Shown here: positions 7,071 through 7,177 of the stretch, piece after piece
Layout of the letters: the number at the start of each line of letters is the position of its first letter
Numbering within the stretch: position 1 is the stretch's first letter
DNA from: Verrucomicrobiales bacterium
Lineage (GTDB): Bacteria > Verrucomicrobiota > Verrucomicrobiia > Verrucomicrobiales > DEV007
DNA length: 7,177 nt
Direction of reading: 5' to 3'
Assembly: GCA_003232855.1 (NCBI GenBank)
Contig: QIKC01000289.1
Span: forward strand, 1 to 7,177
Notes under the pieces: generated by a model
What the model was told of the DNA's origin: nothing
What the model saw: only the letters and a program-made list of their open reading frames with translations
Database searches by the model: none
Program-made: the position numbers and the translations under genes

Positions 7071-7127
7071 ATCCGCGAAGAGCGCGAAGGACGCGAAGAT
7101 TTTGACTTCGAGAAAAAGAAAAATCAG
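7060..7127. repeat. 9-bp inverted repeat enclosing the tandem nonamers
   Basis: CTGATTTTT (7060-7068) and AAAAATCAG (7119-7127) are perfect reverse complements flanking the CGCGAAG array. Inside, CGAAG (7094-7098) and CTTCG (7106-7110) form a second 5-bp stem with a 7-nt loop. Low complexity of the T- and A-runs makes part of the match easy by chance; the CTGA/TCAG ends make it less trivial. Confidence 0.5.
7074..7100. repeat. Tandem repeat, three 9-bp units (CGCGAAGNN)
   Basis: Units CGCGAAGAG (7074-7082), CGCGAAGGA (7083-7091) and CGCGAAGAT (7092-7100) share an invariant CGCGAAG core and vary in the last two bases. The block is preceded by TTTTTTTATC and followed by an A-rich stretch. From general familiarity, similar C-G-C-G/A-A-A-G nonamer arrays occur between genes of many environmental bacteria, including Verrucomicrobiota and Planctomycetota; function is unknown to me. 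Confidence 0.7.
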
Positions 7128-7133
7128 CGGGTC

Positions 7134-7159
7134 GGGCGTCAGCCCTCAGCGCATCGCTG
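7134..7159. repeat. Two small adjacent palindromes near the window end
   Basis: GGGC (7134-7137) and GCCC (7142-7145) enclose GTCA, and CAGCG (7147-7151) and CGCTG (7155-7159) enclose CAT. The stems are short, but their close spacing resembles REP-like intergenic palindromes. The element probably continues beyond the window. Confidence 0.35.
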
Positions 7160-7177
7160 CCCTTACGCGCTACCGCG

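Larger units (their letters stand above)
6804..7177. other. Non-coding, repeat-rich region downstream of the gene run
   Basis: These 374 bases contain no ORF with recognisable protein motifs on either strand. Unlike the preceding genes, which are C-rich on the + strand, about 6935-7020 is G-rich on the + strand, so it is not a continuation of + strand coding sequence. The region carries several short perfect inverted repeats, three imperfect copies of one 12-base word, a T7 tract (7064-7070), a tandem nonamer and an A-rich stretch (7111-7123). It looks like intergenic interspersed-repeat material and may contain the transcript end of the gene run. It continues past the window edge. Confidence 0.7.

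Noticed and set aside
6804..7177. CRISPR array or mobile element
   Set aside because: The repeats are too short and irregular for CRISPR, spacers are not uniform, and no transposase, integrase or Cas motif is present in the window.

Overview
The window is a compact, GC-rich stretch of bacterial chromosome. It carries five genes, all on the + strand, followed by about 370 bases of non-coding, repeat-rich sequence. Third codon positions are mostly C, so the coding strand is visibly richer in C than in G. No start codon is preceded by a Shine-Dalgarno-like purine run. Gene order, protein style, weak ribosome-binding signals and the tandem nonamer in the downstream spacer suggest Verrucomicrobiota or a related PVC-group lineage. 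That assignment is inference from style, not proof.

Layout. Bases 1-957 hold the 3' part of aroB (3-dehydroquinate synthase, shikimate pathway), open at the window edge. Bases 972-2078 are dprA (ssDNA-binding RecA loader for transformation), with a GTG start. Bases 2116-4692 are a long type IA topoisomerase of the topoisomerase III class, with a C-terminal zinc ribbon, two C-terminal repeats and a lysine-rich tail. Bases 4712-5881 are a Gfo/Idh/MocA-family NAD(P)-dependent oxidoreductase. Bases 5889-6803 are a TIM-barrel sugar phosphate isomerase/epimerase-like protein with its four metal ligands. Intergenic gaps are 14, 37, 19 and 7 nt, so all five could share one transcript.

Functionally there are three blocks: aromatic amino acid biosynthesis, DNA handling (DprA plus topoisomerase), and a sugar or cyclitol oxidoreductase/isomerase pair. 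dprA followed by a type IA topoisomerase gene is a familiar bacterial arrangement, but here the partner is topoisomerase III-like rather than TopA. The last two genes look like a two-step carbohydrate module; their substrate cannot be read from the sequence.

Bases 6804-7177 contain no convincing gene. They hold several overlapping, partly mutually exclusive inverted repeats, three imperfect copies of a CCGTTGCTG-type word, a change of strand composition from C-rich to G-rich, and a three-unit 9-bp tandem repeat enclosed by a 9-bp inverted repeat. The most specific coding oddity is an apparent in-frame five-residue deletion in AroB, between the GDLAGF motif and the YRG arginine. I found no clear novel defence, mobile or CRISPR system.
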